Source: Blastococcus colisei (GTDB lineage: Bacteria > Actinomycetota > Actinomycetes > Mycobacteriales > Geodermatophilaceae). Taken from it: a stretch of 64,000 bases of DNA. A program made the position numbers and the translations under genes. Of the stretch, positions 8,886 through 20,076 are shown piece after piece; the first letter of the stretch is position 1; each line of letters opens with the position of its first letter. Below the pieces are notes generated by a model. It was not told where the DNA came from. It saw only the letters and a list, made by a program, of their open reading frames with translations, and did not search any database. Location of the stretch: the NCBI RefSeq assembly GCF_006717095.1, contig NZ_VFQE01000001.1, forward strand, positions 1,364,001 through 1,428,000. Reading direction: 5' to 3'.

Positions 8886-9920
8886 ATGGCAACGCTCGAC
8901 CGCGACAAGGCCCTCGACATGGCCCTCGCCCAGATCGACAAGCAGTTCGGTAAGGGCTCGGTCATGCGCCTGGGCGACAGCCCCGAGGTGGCCATGAAGG
9001 TCATCCCGACCGGCTCGATCGCCCTCGACATCGCGCTGGGCATCGGCGGTCTGCCGCGTGGCCGCGTCGTCGAGGTCTACGGCCCGGAGTCCTCCGGTAA
9101 GACGACGGTCGCGCTGCACGCGGTCGCCAACGCCCAGGCCGCCGGCGGCATCGCGGCCTTCGTCGACGCCGAGCACGCGCTGGACCCGGAGTACGCCCGT
9201 GCGATCGGTGTCGACACCGACGCGCTGCTGGTCAGCCAGCCCGACACCGGTGAGCAGGCGCTCGAGATCGCCGACATGCTGATCCGCTCCGGCGCGCTCG
9301 ACATCATCGTCATCGACTCCGTGGCCGCTCTGGTGCCCCGCGCCGAGATCGAGGGCGAGATGGGCGACAGCCACGTGGGCCTCCAGGCCCGGCTGATGAG
9401 CCAGGCGCTGCGCAAGATCACCGGCGCCCTGAGCAACTCCGGGACGACGGCGATCTTCATCAACCAGCTGCGCGAGAAGGTCGGCGTGGTCTACGGCTCG
9501 CCCGAGGTCACGACGGGTGGTCGTGCGCTGAAGTTCTACTCGTCCGTCCGGCTCGACGTCCGTCGCATCGAGACGCTGAAGCAGGGCACCGACGCGGTCG
9601 GCAGCCGCACGCGCGTCAAGGTCGTCAAGAACAAGGTCGCCGCTCCGTTCAAGCAGGCGGAGCTCGACATCCTCTGGGGCCAGGGCTTCAGCCGAGAGGG
9701 CGGGCTCATCGACGTGGGTGTCGAGCAGGGCATGGTGAAGAAGTCCGGTGCTTGGTACACGTACGAGGGCGACCAGCTCGGTCAGGGCAAGGAGAACGCC
9801 CGCAACTTCCTGAAGGACAACCCCGACCTCGCCGACGAGATCGAGAAGCGGATCAAGGAGAAGCTGGAGATCGGACCCACGCTCGACGGGCCCGTCGACG
9901 CCGCGCCCGCCGACTTCTGA
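8886..9920 (+). CDS. recA: Recombinase RecA
   Basis: This encodes 344 residues, normal for RecA. Walker A GPESSGKT lies at residues 66-73, and the loop-rich core with the [10 protein letters not shown] motif and the acidic C-terminus are intact. RecA forms filaments on single-stranded DNA, drives strand exchange and stimulates LexA self-cleavage. No intein is present, unlike in M. tuberculosis. ATG 8886 is preferred over the in-frame GTG 8877 because GAAGGTGG at 8872-8879 is well placed for it. An SOS box lies upstream. recX follows 8 bp after the stop. Confidence 0.98.
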   Translation: MATLDRDKALDMALAQIDKQFGKGSVMRLGDSPEVAMKVIPTGSIALDIALGIGGLPRGRVVEVYGPESSGKTTVALHAVANAQAAGGIAAFVDAEHALDPEYARAIGVDTDALLVSQPDTGEQALEIADMLIRSGALDIIVIDSVAALVPRAEIEGEMGDSHVGLQARLMSQALRKITGALSNSGTTAIFINQLREKVGVVYGSPEVTTGGRALKFYSSVRLDVRRIETLKQGTDAVGSRTRVKVVKNKVAAPFKQAELDILWGQGFSREGGLIDVGVEQGMVKKSGAWYTYEGDQLGQGKENARNFLKDNPDLADEIEKRIKEKLEIGPTLDGPVDAAPADF

Positions 9921-9928
9921 GCCGGCCG

Positions 9929-10582
9929 GTGTCCGGCTTCCCGTCCACCCGCCGCCGCGGCCCGGGCACCCGCCCGGGTGCGCGTCGGTCGGACAGCGCC
10001 GGGCACGACGATCCCCTGAACCCGGACGTCGCCCCGGGAACGCCGGACGACGAGATGGGCGATCCCGAGTCGGTGGCCCGGGGCATCTGCCTGCGAGCGC
10101 TGACCGGGGCGCCGAAGACGCGGCAGCAGTTGGCCGACCTGCTCGCTCAGCGCGGAGTACCCGAGGACGCCGCCGAGATGGTGCTCGACAGGTTCACCGA
10201 GGTCGGCCTGATCGACGACGCGGCCTTCGCCCGGGCCTGGGTGAGCTCCCGGCAGGCTGGCCGGGGCCTTGCCCGCCGGGCGCTGAGCGCAGAGCTGCGC
10301 GCCAAGGGCGTCGAGCCGGAGGTGGCCGCCGAGGCGGTCGGCGAGGTGGACGACGAGGACGAACGCACCGCTGCCCGCCGCCTCGTGGAGCGGCGCGCGG
10401 CAGCCATGCGCCGGCTCGACCGCGCCACCGCCACCCGTCGGCTGATGGGCATGCTGGCCCGCAAGGGCTACAGCGGCGGTATGGCAGCAGCAGTCGTGCG
10501 GGAGGTGCTCGACTGCATCGGCAGCGACGATGGGGCCGACGGTGAGTTCGACGACCTCGACGTGGACAGCCTGCTGCCCTGA
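9929..10582 (+). CDS. recX: Regulatory protein RecX
   Basis: This encodes 217 residues from GTG 9929. After a variable basic N-terminus of about 40 residues, the RecX three-helix repeats begin (ICLRALTGAPKTRQQLADLL), with the family's GLIDDAAFARAWV segment. RecX binds RecA filaments and limits their activity. It is almost certainly co-transcribed with recA from the SOS promoter. The start is uncertain: an in-frame ATG lies at about residue 43, close to where the conserved domain starts. The gene converges on ctaD with an 18-bp gap. Confidence 0.92.
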   Translation: MSGFPSTRRRGPGTRPGARRSDSAGHDDPLNPDVAPGTPDDEMGDPESVARGICLRALTGAPKTRQQLADLLAQRGVPEDAAEMVLDRFTEVGLIDDAAFARAWVSSRQAGRGLARRALSAELRAKGVEPEVAAEAVGEVDDEDERTAARRLVERRAAAMRRLDRATATRRLMGMLARKGYSGGMAAAVVREVLDCIGSDDGADGEFDDLDVDSLLP

Positions 10583-10600
10583 TCGTCGGCCTCGGCCGGC

Positions 10601-12361
10601 TCAGGTCGGGTCGGGGTCCCTCGGGCCCTGGCGTGCGCCCGTGTCCGCGCCGGTTACCGCGTGGTCGACGTAGGGCTCGTGCTTGCGGCCGGCGTGCGCC
10701 TCTGCCTGCAGCCGGTCGATGAGGTGCGGGTAGTGGGCCTCGAACGCCGGCCGTTCCGACCGGATCTTCGGCATCTCGACGAAGTTGTGCCGCGGCGGCG
10801 GGGACGACGTCGCCCACTCCAGCGAGTTGCCGGCACCCCACGGGTCGTCGCGGACGGCCAGCTGGCCGTACTTCCACGAGCGCCGGATGTTGTAGAGGAA
10901 CGGGATGATCGAGGCGCCCAGCACGAAGGCGAAAATCGTGGAGATCACGTTCAGCGTGGTGAACAGATCCGTCGGCAGGTAGTCGACGTACCGGCGCGGC
11001 ATGCCCTCGTTCCCCAGCCAGTGCTGGATGAGGAACGTTCCGTGGAAGCCGATGAACGTCATCCAGAACTGCAGCTTGCCCAGCCGCTCGTCGAGCATCC
11101 GGCCGCACATCTTCGGGAACCAGAACGCGATGCCGGCGTTGGCCGCGAACACCACCGTGCCGAACACGACGTAGTGGAAGTGCGCCACCACGAAGTAGGA
11201 ATCGGTCACGTGCCAGTCCAGCGGTGGACTGGCCAGCAGCACGCCGGTCAGCCCGCCGAGCAGGAAGGTGACCATGAAGCCGATCGACCACAGCATCGGC
11301 GTCTCGAAAGTGAGCTGGCCACGCCACATCGTGCCGATCCAGTTGAAGAACTTCAGGCCGGTCGGCACGGCGATCAGGTAGGTGAGGAAGGCGAAGAAGG
11401 GCAGCAGCACCGCCCCGGTGGCGTACATGTGGTGCGCCCAGACAGCCAGCGACAGGAAGCCGATGGCCATCGTCGCGCCGATCATGCCCTTGTAGCCGAA
11501 CAGCGGCTTGCGACTGAACACCGGGATGATCTCGGTGACGATGCCGAAGAACGGCAGCGCGATGATGTAGACCTCGGGGTGACCGAAGAACCAGAACAGG
11601 TGCTGCCACAGCATCGGCCCGCCCATCTCATCCGAGTAGATGAGGGACCCCAGGTTCCGGTCGGAGAGCAGTCCGAACAGCGCCGCGGTGAGGATCGGGA
11701 AGGCCAGCAGGACCAGCATGCTGGTGACCAGCGTGTTCCAGACGAAGATCGGCATCCGGAACATCGTCATGCCTGGGGCGCGCAGGCAGACGATCGTGGT
11801 GATGAAGTTGACGCCGCCCAGGATCGTGCCCAGACCGCTGACCGCCAGCCCGCCGATCCAGAGGTTCCCGCCGGGCCCCGGGGAGTGCGCCACGTTCGAC
11901 AGCGGCGTGTAGGCGGTCCATCCGAAGTCAGCGGGCCCGCCGGGCGTGAGGAACCCTGACACCGCGATCAGGCTGCCGAAGAGGAACAACCAGAACGAGA
12001 AGGCGTTCAGCCGCGGGAACGCGACATCGGGAGCGCCGATCTGCAGCGGCATGATCAGGTTGCCGAACGCGAAGAACAGCGGCGTCGCGAACATCAACAG
12101 CATCAGCGTGCCGTGCATGGTGAACAGCTGGTTGTACTGCTCCGGCGACAGGAACTGCAGCTCCGGCTGGGCGAGCTCCGCGCGGATCAGCATGGCCATC
12201 AGGCCGGCGAGGATGAAGAACCCGAACGACGCTGTCAGGTACATCAGGCCGATCGTCTTGTGATCGGTGGTGCGCAGGATGCTCGACAGTCGGGAGCCCC
12301 TGGCAGGCGTGTGCTCGGGGCTGGGCCGGCTGATGATCGGCTGCGGCGCGATGGCGGTCAT
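10601..12361 (-). CDS. ctaD: Cytochrome c oxidase subunit I (aa3 type)
   Basis: This encodes 586 residues with about twelve transmembrane helices. The haem-copper oxidase signature [14 protein letters not shown] (CuB histidine and crosslinked tyrosine region) and the downstream HH pair (WAHHMYATG) are visible, as is [13 protein letters not shown] near the haem ligands. It is the catalytic subunit of the terminal oxidase, reducing O2 to water at the plasma membrane and pumping protons. ATG 12361 precedes a cytoplasmic N-terminus ending before the first helix. The other oxidase subunits are not in the window. The 262-bp gap upstream (12362-12623) shows no gene. Confidence 0.96.
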   Translation of the reverse strand: MTAIAPQPIISRPSPEHTPARGSRLSSILRTTDHKTIGLMYLTASFGFFILAGLMAMLIRAELAQPELQFLSPEQYNQLFTMHGTLMLLMFATPLFFAFGNLIMPLQIGAPDVAFPRLNAFSFWLFLFGSLIAVSGFLTPGGPADFGWTAYTPLSNVAHSPGPGGNLWIGGLAVSGLGTILGGVNFITTIVCLRAPGMTMFRMPIFVWNTLVTSMLVLLAFPILTAALFGLLSDRNLGSLIYSDEMGGPMLWQHLFWFFGHPEVYIIALPFFGIVTEIIPVFSRKPLFGYKGMIGATMAIGFLSLAVWAHHMYATGAVLLPFFAFLTYLIAVPTGLKFFNWIGTMWRGQLTFETPMLWSIGFMVTFLLGGLTGVLLASPPLDWHVTDSYFVVAHFHYVVFGTVVFAANAGIAFWFPKMCGRMLDERLGKLQFWMTFIGFHGTFLIQHWLGNEGMPRRYVDYLPTDLFTTLNVISTIFAFVLGASIIPFLYNIRRSWKYGQLAVRDDPWGAGNSLEWATSSPPPRHNFVEMPKIRSERPAFEAHYPHLIDRLQAEAHAGRKHEPYVDHAVTGADTGARQGPRDPDPT

Positions 12362-12623
12362 GCCGCGCCCTGCCCGCCGGTCGCGCGGCCGACGGCTCCC
12401 CGTCGCAGAACTGCCGTGCTGAGGGACATCAGCGGCTCCCCGGTCTTCTGCGCTGGGCGCAAGCCTGCGGTTCGCGACGTCGCTCGCCGAAACGGTGGCG
12501 ACACCGTCATCGTGGCGCATCCGGGGGCAGAGGGAAACCCGAGCGGCGACGATTCCGGCCCGGCCGAGGGCCGACCGCGGGGACCCGCTCGGGCCGCTCA
12601 GGAAACGCGCCGTACGACGTCCG

Positions 12624-13262
12624 TCAGGCGGCGCGGACCCAGGCGCTCAGATCGATGGCCAGGCCGTCCGGGGCGTCGGGATCGGTCACGAGCCAGGCGT
12701 CGTCCCGCCGCTGTCCGGCTGCGAGCCACCGGCGGATCTGGCGGTCGAAGCCGTGCCGGGAGGGCGCACCGGGCAGCCCGGCGGTACCGAGAAAGGTGAC
12801 GTCGACCTCCCGGTCGTCGGCGTAGCGCAGGACCAGGCGGCAGCGGGCGCGGCGGTGACGGGCCGGGGGCACCGCCTCGCGCACGACCGCCGACACGGCA
12901 CCGGCGGTCTCCGCGAAGTCGGCCGCGGCCGCGCGGAGGCGGGCCACGAACTGCTGGGCGAGGTCGAGTTCGCGGGGCTCAGGGACCGCTGGACGTCGAT
13001 CCTCGGGGCCGCCGTCGAGCGCCGTCCCGTCTGTCCCGGGCTCCGGGGCGCCGGTCTCGTCACGTGGGACCTCGTCGGCCGGCTGGTCCACCTCGGCCGC
13101 CCCGACGGTCCGCTGCTCGCCGGTCGACAGATCGACGACGAAGCGTTCGGTCGGGGTGTCGGACTCGGGCTGCTCCCCGCTCACGGTACGGGGAGCTCCC
13201 GTGGTCGACTCGGCACTCGTCCGGGGAACGGGCGGGAGGGTGCGCCGTCCGGCGGCGTGCAT
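12624..13262 (-). CDS. Hypothetical protein
   Basis: This encodes 212 residues and is not assigned to a known family. A low-complexity, Pro/Glu/Thr-rich N-terminal half (to about residue 100) is followed by a more ordered C-terminal domain with the pattern [19 protein letters not shown] and a closing segment rich in Trp and Asp. No signal peptide or membrane segment is seen. ATG 13262 is chosen because GGAG lies 5 nt before it; an in-frame ATG at 13271 is the alternative. It follows gluD on the same strand by 119 bp and may be read from it. Confidence 0.6.
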   Translation of the reverse strand: MHAAGRRTLPPVPRTSAESTTGAPRTVSGEQPESDTPTERFVVDLSTGEQRTVGAAEVDQPADEVPRDETGAPEPGTDGTALDGGPEDRRPAVPEPRELDLAQQFVARLRAAAADFAETAGAVSAVVREAVPPARHRRARCRLVLRYADDREVDVTFLGTAGLPGAPSRHGFDRQIRRWLAAGQRRDDAWLVTDPDAPDGLAIDLSAWVRAA

Positions 13263-13381
13263 CGTCTCCATGGTGGGGATCAGTCTCGCCGGGAACTCCC
13301 GGGCGTGTCGCACGCGGCGCGCCGCGGGTGGGGCCTGTGGGTCACCTGAGAAGGATGGCGTGTTCGTCGCCCGACGAATGG

Positions 13382-14281
13382 TCAGGCGCCACCACCGACA
13401 GGGACGTTCGCGCCCGCGTCGGTCACCTCCGCCACCCTGGCGGAGGCTCTCGCCTGGCGGCGCTGGATGTACTGCGCCAGCCGGCCCAGCAGGTAGTTGA
13501 TCGTGATGTACATCAAGGCGATCACGATGAAGGTCTGGATGGGGTTGTCCAGGTTCCGCCGGATGCTCTCGCCCTGGCTGAGCAGCTCGTCGTAGTTGGC
13601 GATGAAGGTGACCAGCGAGGTGTCCTTCAGGACGACGATGAGCTGGCTGATGATCGCCGGCAGCATCACCCGGAACGCCTGCGGCAGCAGCACGATGCGC
13701 ATCGTCTGGCCGTTCGTGAGCCCGGTGGCCAGCGCGGCCTCGCGCTGCCCCTTCGGCAGGGAGGCGACGCCGGCCCGCACGACCTCGGCGAAGATCACCA
13801 TGTTGTAGGCGGTCAGGCCGATGACCAGGCCCCAGAGCTCCTGCCCTCCCGGGAGTTCCCGCAGGTCGACACCGACGTCCGGGAGCACGCGCACGCCGAA
13901 GTACACGAGCACCACGACCGGGAGTCCGCGGAAGAGCTCGACCAGGCCGATCAGCGGGATGCGGCCGGCCCGGCCCGCGGAGAGCCGGGCCACCGCGATG
14001 AGCGTGCCGAGCACGACCGACAGGAGCATGGCGATCGCCGCGGCGCGCAGGGTGTTGACCACGCCCTCGCCGAGCAGTCGCCACACGGCGTCGAAGGCTT
14101 CGTTGCTCGGGTCGATCAGCGGTCCCCACTTCTCCATGGAGAACTGGTTCCGCTCGATGAGCCGGTCGATGACGACGTAGGCCAGTCCGGCGAGGACGAG
14201 CACGGCGATGACCGTGCCGATCGCCGTCCGCCGGCGGGCCCGGGGGCCCTGCGCGTCGTAGAGCACCGTCTGCTGGCTCAT
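13382..14281 (-). CDS. gluD: Glutamate-type amino-acid ABC transporter permease
   Basis: This encodes 299 residues. About five to six transmembrane helices and the EAA-loop region (TNGQTMRIVLLPQAFRVMLP) mark a His/Glu/Gln/Arg-type permease. Together with GluC it forms the membrane channel of an importer driven by GluA and fed by GluB. The start overlaps the gluC stop by 4 bp (ATGA), which indicates translational coupling. It has a longer cytoplasmic N-terminus than GluC, as usual for GluD. Confidence 0.92.
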   Translation of the reverse strand: MSQQTVLYDAQGPRARRRTAIGTVIAVLVLAGLAYVVIDRLIERNQFSMEKWGPLIDPSNEAFDAVWRLLGEGVVNTLRAAAIAMLLSVVLGTLIAVARLSAGRAGRIPLIGLVELFRGLPVVVLVYFGVRVLPDVGVDLRELPGGQELWGLVIGLTAYNMVIFAEVVRAGVASLPKGQREAALATGLTNGQTMRIVLLPQAFRVMLPAIISQLIVVLKDTSLVTFIANYDELLSQGESIRRNLDNPIQTFIVIALMYITINYLLGRLAQYIQRRQARASARVAEVTDAGANVPVGGGA

Positions 14282-14928
14282 CGCGCGATCGCCACCTTGC
14301 GCTCGAGGACCTGCAGGACCGCTCCGGCGGGCAGCGTGATCATGAGGTAGAAGACGGCGACGCCGACGAACACGGGCAGCGTCTCCAGTCCCCGGGCACT
14401 GTTCAGCGTCGCGCCGGTGCTCCAGAGGTCACCGCCGACACCGAACGCGCCGACCACGGCCGAGTTCTTGAACATGGCGATGAGAACGCTGCCGAGCGGC
14501 GGCACGACCGTGCGCAGCGCCTGCGGCAGGACGACGAAGCGCAGTCCCTGGGTGAAGTTGAGCCCGATCGAGCGCGCCGCCTCGGCCTGGCCCGCCGAGA
14601 CGGAGTTGATGCCCGAGCGCACCGCCTCGCAGACGAACGCCGACGTGTAGAGCACCAGCCCCAGCACGCCGAAGAAGAAGAAGCTGTTGTTGATCCCGAT
14701 CTCGGGCAACCCGAACGCGCAGAAGAACAGGACGACCGTCAGCGGGGTGTTGCGGAAGGTTGTCACCCAGAAGGTGCCGAACCACTGCAGCGGCGGCACC
14801 GGGGAGACCCGGCATCCGGCGATCAGCACGCCCAAGGGCAGGGAGCCGACGAGCGCCCACAGGCAGATGCTCAACGACGTCAGGTACCCGTCCCAGAACA
14901 GGTCCAGGTTCTCGAAGACCGGACTCAC
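14278..14928 (-). CDS. gluC: Glutamate-type amino-acid ABC transporter permease
   Basis: This encodes 216 residues. It is a polar amino-acid permease with about five transmembrane helices and the EAA-like loop GLNFTQGLRFVVLPQALRTV. It pairs with GluD. The start has GGAG-rich sequence upstream. It is separated from gluB by 91 bp that contain a strong palindrome (14974-15006), so its level may be set below that of the binding protein. Confidence 0.92.
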   Translation of the reverse strand: MSPVFENLDLFWDGYLTSLSICLWALVGSLPLGVLIAGCRVSPVPPLQWFGTFWVTTFRNTPLTVVLFFCAFGLPEIGINNSFFFFGVLGLVLYTSAFVCEAVRSGINSVSAGQAEAARSIGLNFTQGLRFVVLPQALRTVVPPLGSVLIAMFKNSAVVGAFGVGGDLWSTGATLNSARGLETLPVFVGVAVFYLMITLPAGAVLQVLERKVAIAR

Positions 14929-14973
14929 GTGCGCTCCCTCCCTCCTCCGCTGGCGCGGTCATCTCGGATACGT

Positions 14974-15006
14974 CCCGCGGCCGGCCGGTGACCGGCCGGC
15001 CGCGGG
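14974..15006 (-). terminator. Intra-operon palindrome between gluB and gluC
   Basis: This is a perfect 16-bp inverted repeat with a single central base: CCCGCGGCCGGCCGGT (14974-14989), G, then its complement (14991-15006). It lies 13 bp after the gluB stop inside the gluABCD operon. Such hairpins can cause partial termination or protect the 3' end of the upstream message, which would favour the binding protein over the permeases. Confidence 0.7.
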
Positions 15007-15019
15007 GGTCACGCGATGA

Positions 15020-15907
15020 TCAGGCGCACTCGTCGAACTCGGGCAGCTCCGGGGTCTCGGTGCCCTCCACCTGGCCCGCGGTGGACTCCCAGGCCTCCAC
15101 GTAGGCCTCCTCGTTCTCGCGCAGCGTCTCGTGGATGAACTCGCAGAACTCGGTCTCGCCCTGCTGGATCCCGATGCCGTACGGCTCCTCCGTGAACTGC
15201 TCGCCGACGAGCTTGAACTGGCCGTCGGACTCGGAGACGAAGCCGAGCAGGATCACGTTGTCGGTGGTCACCGCGTCGACCTGGCCGTTGCCCAGGGCGT
15301 CGGCGCACTGCGAGTACTCGTCGAAGAGCACCAGCTGGTCAGGGCTGGCCAGGTACTCGCGGATGTTCTCCGACGGCGTCGAGCCGGTGACGGTGCAGAC
15401 GGTCGCGTCCGGGTTCTCCATGAAGGACTCCGGCCCGGTGATGGTGTCGTTGTCGGCGGCCACCATGATCTGCTGGCCGGCCTGGTAGTACGGCCCCGCG
15501 AAGTCGATCCGCTCGGCGCGCTCGTCGTTCATCGTGTAGGTGGCGACGACCATGTCCACCTCGTCGCCTTCCAGCACCTCCTCGCGGACCGCGGACGGTG
15601 TCTCGACGTACTCGATGTCCTCCGGTGAGAGGCCGAGGGCGCCGGCGATGATCTTGGCGACCTCGACGTCGAAGCCCTCCACCTCGCCCTCGAGGTTTTC
15701 CAGACCGAAGCCGGGCTGGTCGAACTTCGTGCCGAGGCGGAGCGTGCCCGCCTCGGCGATCTCGGCCATCGGCGTCCCCTCCTCGAACTCGGGGGCCTCG
15801 GCGACGGGGGGCTCCGCGGCGGTGTCCTCGTCGCCGCCGCCGCAGGCGGCGGCGGTCAGGGCGACGACGGACAGGGTGGCTACCAGGGCGGTGCGCCGGA
15901 GATGCAT
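15020..15907 (-). CDS. gluB: Glutamate-binding lipoprotein of ABC transporter
   Basis: This encodes 295 residues. The N-terminus is a lipoprotein signal with lipobox LTAAAC (Cys about residue 22), followed by a Gly/Asp/Glu-rich linker. The mature part is a family 3 periplasmic-type solute-binding protein (GFDVEVAKIIAGALGL; DMVVATYTMNDERAERIDF). It is anchored outside the membrane and delivers glutamate or a related polar amino acid to GluCD. A GAGAGGA ribosome site precedes ATG 15907. It is 34 bp downstream of gluA. Confidence 0.93.
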   Translation of the reverse strand: MHLRRTALVATLSVVALTAAACGGGDEDTAAEPPVAEAPEFEEGTPMAEIAEAGTLRLGTKFDQPGFGLENLEGEVEGFDVEVAKIIAGALGLSPEDIEYVETPSAVREEVLEGDEVDMVVATYTMNDERAERIDFAGPYYQAGQQIMVAADNDTITGPESFMENPDATVCTVTGSTPSENIREYLASPDQLVLFDEYSQCADALGNGQVDAVTTDNVILLGFVSESDGQFKLVGEQFTEEPYGIGIQQGETEFCEFIHETLRENEEAYVEAWESTAGQVEGTETPELPEFDECA

Positions 15908-15941
15908 GGGTGGGTCCTCTCGCTTGACGGTCTCGTGTGGA

Positions 15942-16718
<777 letters not shown>

Positions 16719-16831
16719 GTGACACGGTGCGTGACCGGGGCGATCACGAAGGCGTAACGAAGCGGGCGGGATTCGTCCGGAAGCGTGACTCGCCGTAGCC
16801 GGAGGTGGGGCGCCGTACCCTCGCTGCTGTC

Positions 16832-18286
16832 ATGAGCAGCGCAACCGAGGCCCCCGCTCCGCGTACCTACCGGGTGCGCACCTACGGGTGCCAGATGAAC
16901 GTCCACGACTCCGAGCGGCTGTCGGGCCTCCTGGAAGAGGCCGGCTACACCGCCGCCGCCGAGGGAGCCGACGCCGACGTCGTCGTCCTCAACACCTGCG
17001 CGGTGCGGGAGAACGCGGACAACCGCCTCTACGGCAACCTCGGCCATCTCCGGCCGGTGAAGGACGCCCGTCCCGGCATGCAGATCGCCGTCGGCGGCTG
17101 CCTGGCGCAGAAGGACCGCGGCGAGATCGTGCGCCGCGCCCCCTGGGTGGACGTCGTCTTCGGCACACACAACGTCGGGTCGCTGCCGGCGCTGCTGGAC
17201 CGGGCCCGGCACAACGCCGAGGCGCAGGTGGAGATCGTCGAGTCGCTCGAGGTGTTCCCGTCGACGCTGCCGGCGAAGCGGGACTCCGCCTACTCCGGCT
17301 GGGTGTCGATCAGCGTCGGCTGCAACAACACCTGCACGTTCTGCATCGTCCCGTCGCTGCGCGGTTCGGAGAAGGACCGCCGTCCGGGCGAGATCCTCGC
17401 CGAGGTGCAGGCGCTGGTGGACCAGGGCGTGCTCGAGGTGACGCTGCTCGGCCAGAACGTGAACGCCTACGGCGTCGAGTTCCGCGACCGGGGTGCGTTC
17501 GCCGACCTGCTGCGGGCGACCGGCCGGATCGAGGGGCTCGAGCGGGTGCGGTTCACCAGCCCGCACCCGCGCGAGTTCACCGACGACGTCATCGCCGCGA
17601 TGGCCGAGACGCCGGTGGTCTGCCACCAGTTGCACATGCCGCTGCAGTCGGGTTCCGACGACGTGCTGCGCCGGATGCGCCGCGGCTACCGCCAGGAGCG
17701 CTACCTCGGGATCATCGACCGGGTCCGCGCCGCGATGCCCGACGCCGCGATCACCACCGACATCATCGTGGGCTTCCCCGGCGAGACCGAGGAGGACTTC
17801 CAGCAGACCCTCGATGTCGTCCGTCGGGCCCGGTTCGCCAGCGCCTTCACCTTCCAGTACTCCAAGCGGCCGGGGACGCCCGCGGCGGAGATGGACGGGC
17901 AGCTGGCCAAGGCGGTCGTCCAGGAGCGGTACCTCCGCCTGACCGCGCTGCAGGAGGAGATCAGCTGGTCGGAGAACCGGGCGCAGATCGGCCGCCGCGT
18001 CGAGCTGCTGGTCGCCGCGGGGGAGGGCAGCAAGGACGCCGCCACCGGCCGGCTGTCCGGCCGGGCCCGGGACGGGCGGCTGATCCACTTCACGGCGGCC
18101 GACGGCGTCCGTCCCGGCGACGTCGTCGAGACGGTCGTGACCGACGCGAAGCCGCACTTCCTGGTCGCCGACGGCCCGCTGCTGTCGCACCGGCGCACCC
18201 GGGCGGGCGACGCGAGCGAGGCGGGCCTCCGGCCGAGGACGCCGGGCGTGGCGCTCGGCATGCCGCGGATCGGCGCCCCCACCTGA
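16832..18286 (+). CDS. miaB: tRNA-2-methylthio-N6-dimethylallyladenosine synthase
   Basis: This encodes 484 residues. The N-terminal methylthiotransferase domain has cysteines C20, C56 and C90 for the auxiliary [4Fe-4S] cluster. The radical-SAM motif CNNTCTFC provides C164, C168 and C171. A C-terminal TRAM domain (about residues 380-450) binds tRNA. MiaB adds a methylthio group to i6A37 of tRNAs reading UNN codons, so it acts after MiaA, encoded 4 kb downstream. ATG 16832 is the start that leaves a normal N-terminus; TACCCT at 16816-16821 is a possible -10. Confidence 0.96.
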   Translation: MSSATEAPAPRTYRVRTYGCQMNVHDSERLSGLLEEAGYTAAAEGADADVVVLNTCAVRENADNRLYGNLGHLRPVKDARPGMQIAVGGCLAQKDRGEIVRRAPWVDVVFGTHNVGSLPALLDRARHNAEAQVEIVESLEVFPSTLPAKRDSAYSGWVSISVGCNNTCTFCIVPSLRGSEKDRRPGEILAEVQALVDQGVLEVTLLGQNVNAYGVEFRDRGAFADLLRATGRIEGLERVRFTSPHPREFTDDVIAAMAETPVVCHQLHMPLQSGSDDVLRRMRRGYRQERYLGIIDRVRAAMPDAAITTDIIVGFPGETEEDFQQTLDVVRRARFASAFTFQYSKRPGTPAAEMDGQLAKAVVQERYLRLTALQEEISWSENRAQIGRRVELLVAAGEGSKDAATGRLSGRARDGRLIHFTAADGVRPGDVVETVVTDAKPHFLVADGPLLSHRRTRAGDASEAGLRPRTPGVALGMPRIGAPT

Positions 18287-18291
18287 CGCTT

Positions 18292-18341
18292 AGGAAGCTC
18301 TACCTGCGTCCCGGGCGCCCTGGACGCAGGTGAAGCTTCCT
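18292..18341. terminator. Bidirectional terminator, miaB / DUF349 gene
   Basis: A 20-bp inverted repeat (18292-18311 with 18322-18341, two adjacent mismatches) has a 10-nt loop and lies between two convergent genes. It would fold on either transcript. Confidence 0.8.
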
Positions 18342-18355
18342 GTGCCGTCGCGGCC

Positions 18356-20035
18356 TCAGCGGCGGGACGCGGACTTCTCGGCCTCGGCCAGCCACTCGCG
18401 GCGGGTCGCCAGGTTCGCCCGGGCCTCCTGGATCCGCCGCTCGTCACCCGCGGTCTCGGCCTTGGCCAGCTGCTCCTCGGCCTTGGTGACCGCCGCGCGC
18501 ATCGACGTGACCATCGGGTTCTCCGGCGCCGTCCGGACGCGGGTGGAGTCCGCGGCTCCGCGGACCTTCTGCTCGACGGCCTGCATGCGGTCCTCGAGCT
18601 GCCGCATCACGCCGCGGGGCACGTGCCCGATGGCGTCGTAGCGCTCCTGGAGCTTGCGCAGCGCGTTCTGCGCACCCTTGAGATCGCCGGAGGGATCGAG
18701 CTTCTCGGCCTGGGCGAGGAGCTCCTCCTTCTGCTGCTGGTTGGCCACCTCCTCGCTGGTGCGCTTCTTGTCCGACTCGGCGCGGGCGGCGAAGAAGACG
18801 TCCTGGGCGGCGCGGAACTCCTTCCAGAGGTCGTCGTCGCCCTCCCGGCCGGTGCGCGGGACGGCCTTCCAGCGGTCCATGAGCGAGCGCATCGCCGCGC
18901 TGGTCGGGCCCCAATCGGTCGAGGTGGCGAGCTTCTGCGCCTCCTTGATCAGCTCCTGCTTGGCGGCGCGGGACTCGCCGCGCTGGGCGTCGAGCGAGGC
19001 GAAGTGCGCGCCGCGGCGCCGCCCGAAGGCGTCCCGGGCCGCGGCGAAGCGGGTCCACAGGGCCTCGTCGGTCTTGCGGTCGATCCCGCGGATCGTCTTC
19101 CACTCCTCGACGATGGCCTTCAGCCGGTCGCCGGCCGCCTTCCACGACGTCGACTCGGCGGCGATCTGCTCGGCCTCCGCGGCGAGCGTCTCCTTGCGGG
19201 CGACCTGCGCCGCGCGGGCGGCGGCCTTCTCGGCCCGGTACTCGGCAGCCGCGGAGTCGGCGGTGTCCACCATGGCCCGCGCCCGGGCGGCGAGACCGTC
19301 GAGATCACCGACGGCCGCGGCGGCCGGGATCGTCTCGGCGAGTCCCTGCGCCTTGCCGCGGATCTCCGACGGGTTGCCGGTGTGCGCCTTCAGGCGCGCC
19401 TCGAGCAGGGTCACCTCGGTGGCGAGGTCGTCGTAGCGGCGCCCGTAGTGGGCCAGCCCCTCGGCGGGCTCGCCGGCCTGCCACGAACCGACGGCGCGCT
19501 CGCCCTCGGCCGTGCGCACGTAGACCGTGCCCTCCTCGTCGACGCGGCCCCACTGCGTGGGGTCACTGGCGGGAACGGCGGGCACCTCGACGGCCGGCTC
19601 GGGAGCGGCCGCTGCGGGTGCGGGCTGGGGCATCGGGCGCGGCACCGGGCGGGGGGCCATGGGGCGCGGCTTCGGGGGCGCCGGAACCGGTGCGTCCGCG
19701 GTCGGGTCGGCGACCGAGGCGTCGCCGGGCGCCGGCGCCTCCGGGGTGCCGGCCTGCGGGGTGACCGCCTCCGAGGTGGATGTGCTCGGCACCGATGCCT
19801 CCGGCGCCGGCGCCTGCGCCGGAGGGGTCTCGGCCGGCATGGCATCGGCCGTCGGCTCGGTGCCCGACTCCTCGGTGCCCGACGCCTCGGGGGTGGCTGC
19901 CTCCGCGGCCGGATCCGGCGTCTCGGCGCCGGCCATCGGGTCGTTCACCGCCTCCGCGCCGACCGTCTCCGGGTTCTCCGCAATCGGCGAAGAGTCCTGC
20001 TGCGCCCCGTTACCGGGGTTGTCCGTGCTCGACAC
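18356..20035 (-). CDS. DUF349 coiled-coil protein
   Basis: This encodes 559 residues. The first 190 or so are low-complexity (Ala, Pro, Thr, Glu), changing to a basic Pro-rich stretch. The rest consists of several DUF349 helical repeats, recognisable from recurring W-K-x-I/L and LWKEFRAAQD-type segments (about residues 230-510), ending in a coiled coil. DUF349 proteins are of unclear function; family members occur next to miaB and miaA in actinobacteria. GTG 20035 is chosen from a GGGACACT element shortly upstream, as at nei2 and lhr; an ATG at 20059 is possible. The start is divergent from the gene at 20077. Confidence 0.85.
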   Translation of the reverse strand: MSSTDNPGNGAQQDSSPIAENPETVGAEAVNDPMAGAETPDPAAEAATPEASGTEESGTEPTADAMPAETPPAQAPAPEASVPSTSTSEAVTPQAGTPEAPAPGDASVADPTADAPVPAPPKPRPMAPRPVPRPMPQPAPAAAAPEPAVEVPAVPASDPTQWGRVDEEGTVYVRTAEGERAVGSWQAGEPAEGLAHYGRRYDDLATEVTLLEARLKAHTGNPSEIRGKAQGLAETIPAAAAVGDLDGLAARARAMVDTADSAAAEYRAEKAAARAAQVARKETLAAEAEQIAAESTSWKAAGDRLKAIVEEWKTIRGIDRKTDEALWTRFAAARDAFGRRRGAHFASLDAQRGESRAAKQELIKEAQKLATSTDWGPTSAAMRSLMDRWKAVPRTGREGDDDLWKEFRAAQDVFFAARAESDKKRTSEEVANQQQKEELLAQAEKLDPSGDLKGAQNALRKLQERYDAIGHVPRGVMRQLEDRMQAVEQKVRGAADSTRVRTAPENPMVTSMRAAVTKAEEQLAKAETAGDERRIQEARANLATRREWLAEAEKSASRR

Positions 20036-20076
20036 GTCCGGCAGTGTCCCACGTCGCATCCGGGAGACTGACCGGC

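Noticed and set aside
8886-9920. RecA intein, as in M. tuberculosis
   Set aside because: The gene is 344 codons with no insertion and continuous RecA motifs.
10661-11959. A 432-codon plus-strand frame antisense to ctaD
   Set aside because: CtaD is unmistakable on the other strand; the antisense product is low-complexity and charged.
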